Source: Mariprofundus sp.
Lineage (GTDB): Bacteria > Pseudomonadota > Zetaproteobacteria > Mariprofundales > Mariprofundaceae
Assembly (NCBI GenBank): GCA_021772845.1
Contig: JAJFLF010000250.1
Coordinates: 1 to 6,419, forward strand
Reading direction: 5' to 3'
DNA length: 6,419 bases
A model generated the notes under the pieces. That model was given only the letters and a program-made list of their open reading frames with translations. It was not told where the DNA came from and did no database searches. Position numbers and translations under genes: made by a program. Shown here in pieces: positions 5,996-6,419 of this stretch (the stretch's first letter is position 1; each line of letters begins with the position of its first letter).

Positions 5996-6419
5996 TGCAC
6001 TTAGACATCTATTACATGAAGAAAGCGCTACAAGCCGCCGAAAATGCAGCAAAAATTGGAGAAGTTCCAGTTGGTGCACTACTGCTTCTTGCTGATGGTC
6101 GTGAACTTATTGAACACAATGCACCGATCTCCCAACAAGACAGTTCTGCACATGCAGAAATGCGGGTAATCAGAAGCGCCTGCCAAGCTAGCAACAACTA
6201 CAGACTCAGCGGCAGCACGCTATATGTCACCCTGGAACCGTGCTGTATGTGTGCCGGCGCAATTGTGCACGCCCGCATATCTCGCGTGGTATATGCTGCT
6301 GCAGAACCAAAAACAGGAGCCGTTGAGTCTCTGTATCAGATGTTATCGGATACGCGTCTCAATCATCAACCCGAAATTAGCAGCGGTATCATGGCCGAAG
6401 AATCCAGCGCTCTACTCAA
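5995..6419 (+). CDS. tadA: tRNA-specific adenosine deaminase TadA (partial, C-terminus cut by window end)
   Basis: TadA converts adenosine to inosine at wobble position 34 of tRNA-Arg(ACG) in the cytoplasm, allowing one tRNA to read CGU, CGC and CGA. The visible 141 residues carry the zinc deaminase motifs: HAE at 53-55 (zinc ligand H53, proton-shuttling E55) and PCCMC at 82-86 (zinc ligands C83 and C86). Also present are EVPVGA (23-28), N42 in the substrate loop, CAGAIVHARI (86-95) and PKTGA (105-109), as in bacterial TadA. Only the last few to about twenty residues should be missing. The ATG at 5995 is preferred over the one at 6016 because residues 4-12, DIYYMKKAL, align with the family N-terminus and because the start forms a TAATG overlap with the dppC-type gene. 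No clear ribosome-binding site is seen, so translation probably depends on coupling. CheW-like or cytidine deaminase alternatives are excluded by the motif set. Confidence 0.95.
   Translation, partial: MHLDIYYMKKALQAAENAAKIGEVPVGALLLLADGRELIEHNAPISQQDSSAHAEMRVIRSACQASNNYRLSGSTLYVTLEPCCMCAGAIVHARISRVVYAAAEPKTGAVESLYQMLSDTRLNHQPEISSGIMAEESSALL

Overview
The window looks like chromosomal DNA from a Gram-negative, probably proteobacterial, organism. Signs of this are Sec signal peptides on two small proteins, a GspE/PilB-type secretion or pilus ATPase, a CheW-type adaptor and a DppB/DppC-type importer. Base composition is moderately AT-leaning and even across the genes. I see no insertion sequence, integrase, tRNA, rRNA or CRISPR array. 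A marine iron-oxidising (zetaproteobacterial) or gammaproteobacterial source would fit, but that is only an impression.

The left and middle parts (1-4008) are read from the minus strand. In transcription order, a gene pair encodes two small exported proteins of unknown function (101 aa, then about 174 aa). It has a good -35 box upstream and a strong intrinsic terminator at 3148-3175. Next comes a three-gene signalling module. The first gene encodes a 733-aa GspE/PilB-family ATPase with a complete response-regulator receiver (REC) domain at its C-terminus. The second encodes a 151-aa CheW-domain protein whose start overlaps the ATPase stop by one base (TAATG). The third, cut by the window edge, encodes the N-terminus of a membrane-anchored sensor or chemoreceptor-like protein. 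The simplest inference is a chemosensory pathway that acts directly on a pilus or secretion motor, with the phosphorylated receiver built into the motor. No CheA kinase is visible here.

The right part (4188-6419) is a plus-strand operon, divergent from the small-protein pair across a 179-185 bp intergenic region. It holds dppB-type and dppC-type permease genes for a peptide or nickel-class ABC importer, followed by tadA, the tRNA adenosine deaminase, which is cut by the window end. All three genes overlap by one or a few bases. No binding protein or ATPase gene for the importer lies in the window.

The most notable points are the ATPase-REC fusion next to a CheW gene, and a G6 tract at their junction. 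This tract serves as the cheW ribosome-binding site, and it also sits where a -1 frameshift or a one-base expansion would join the two proteins in frame.
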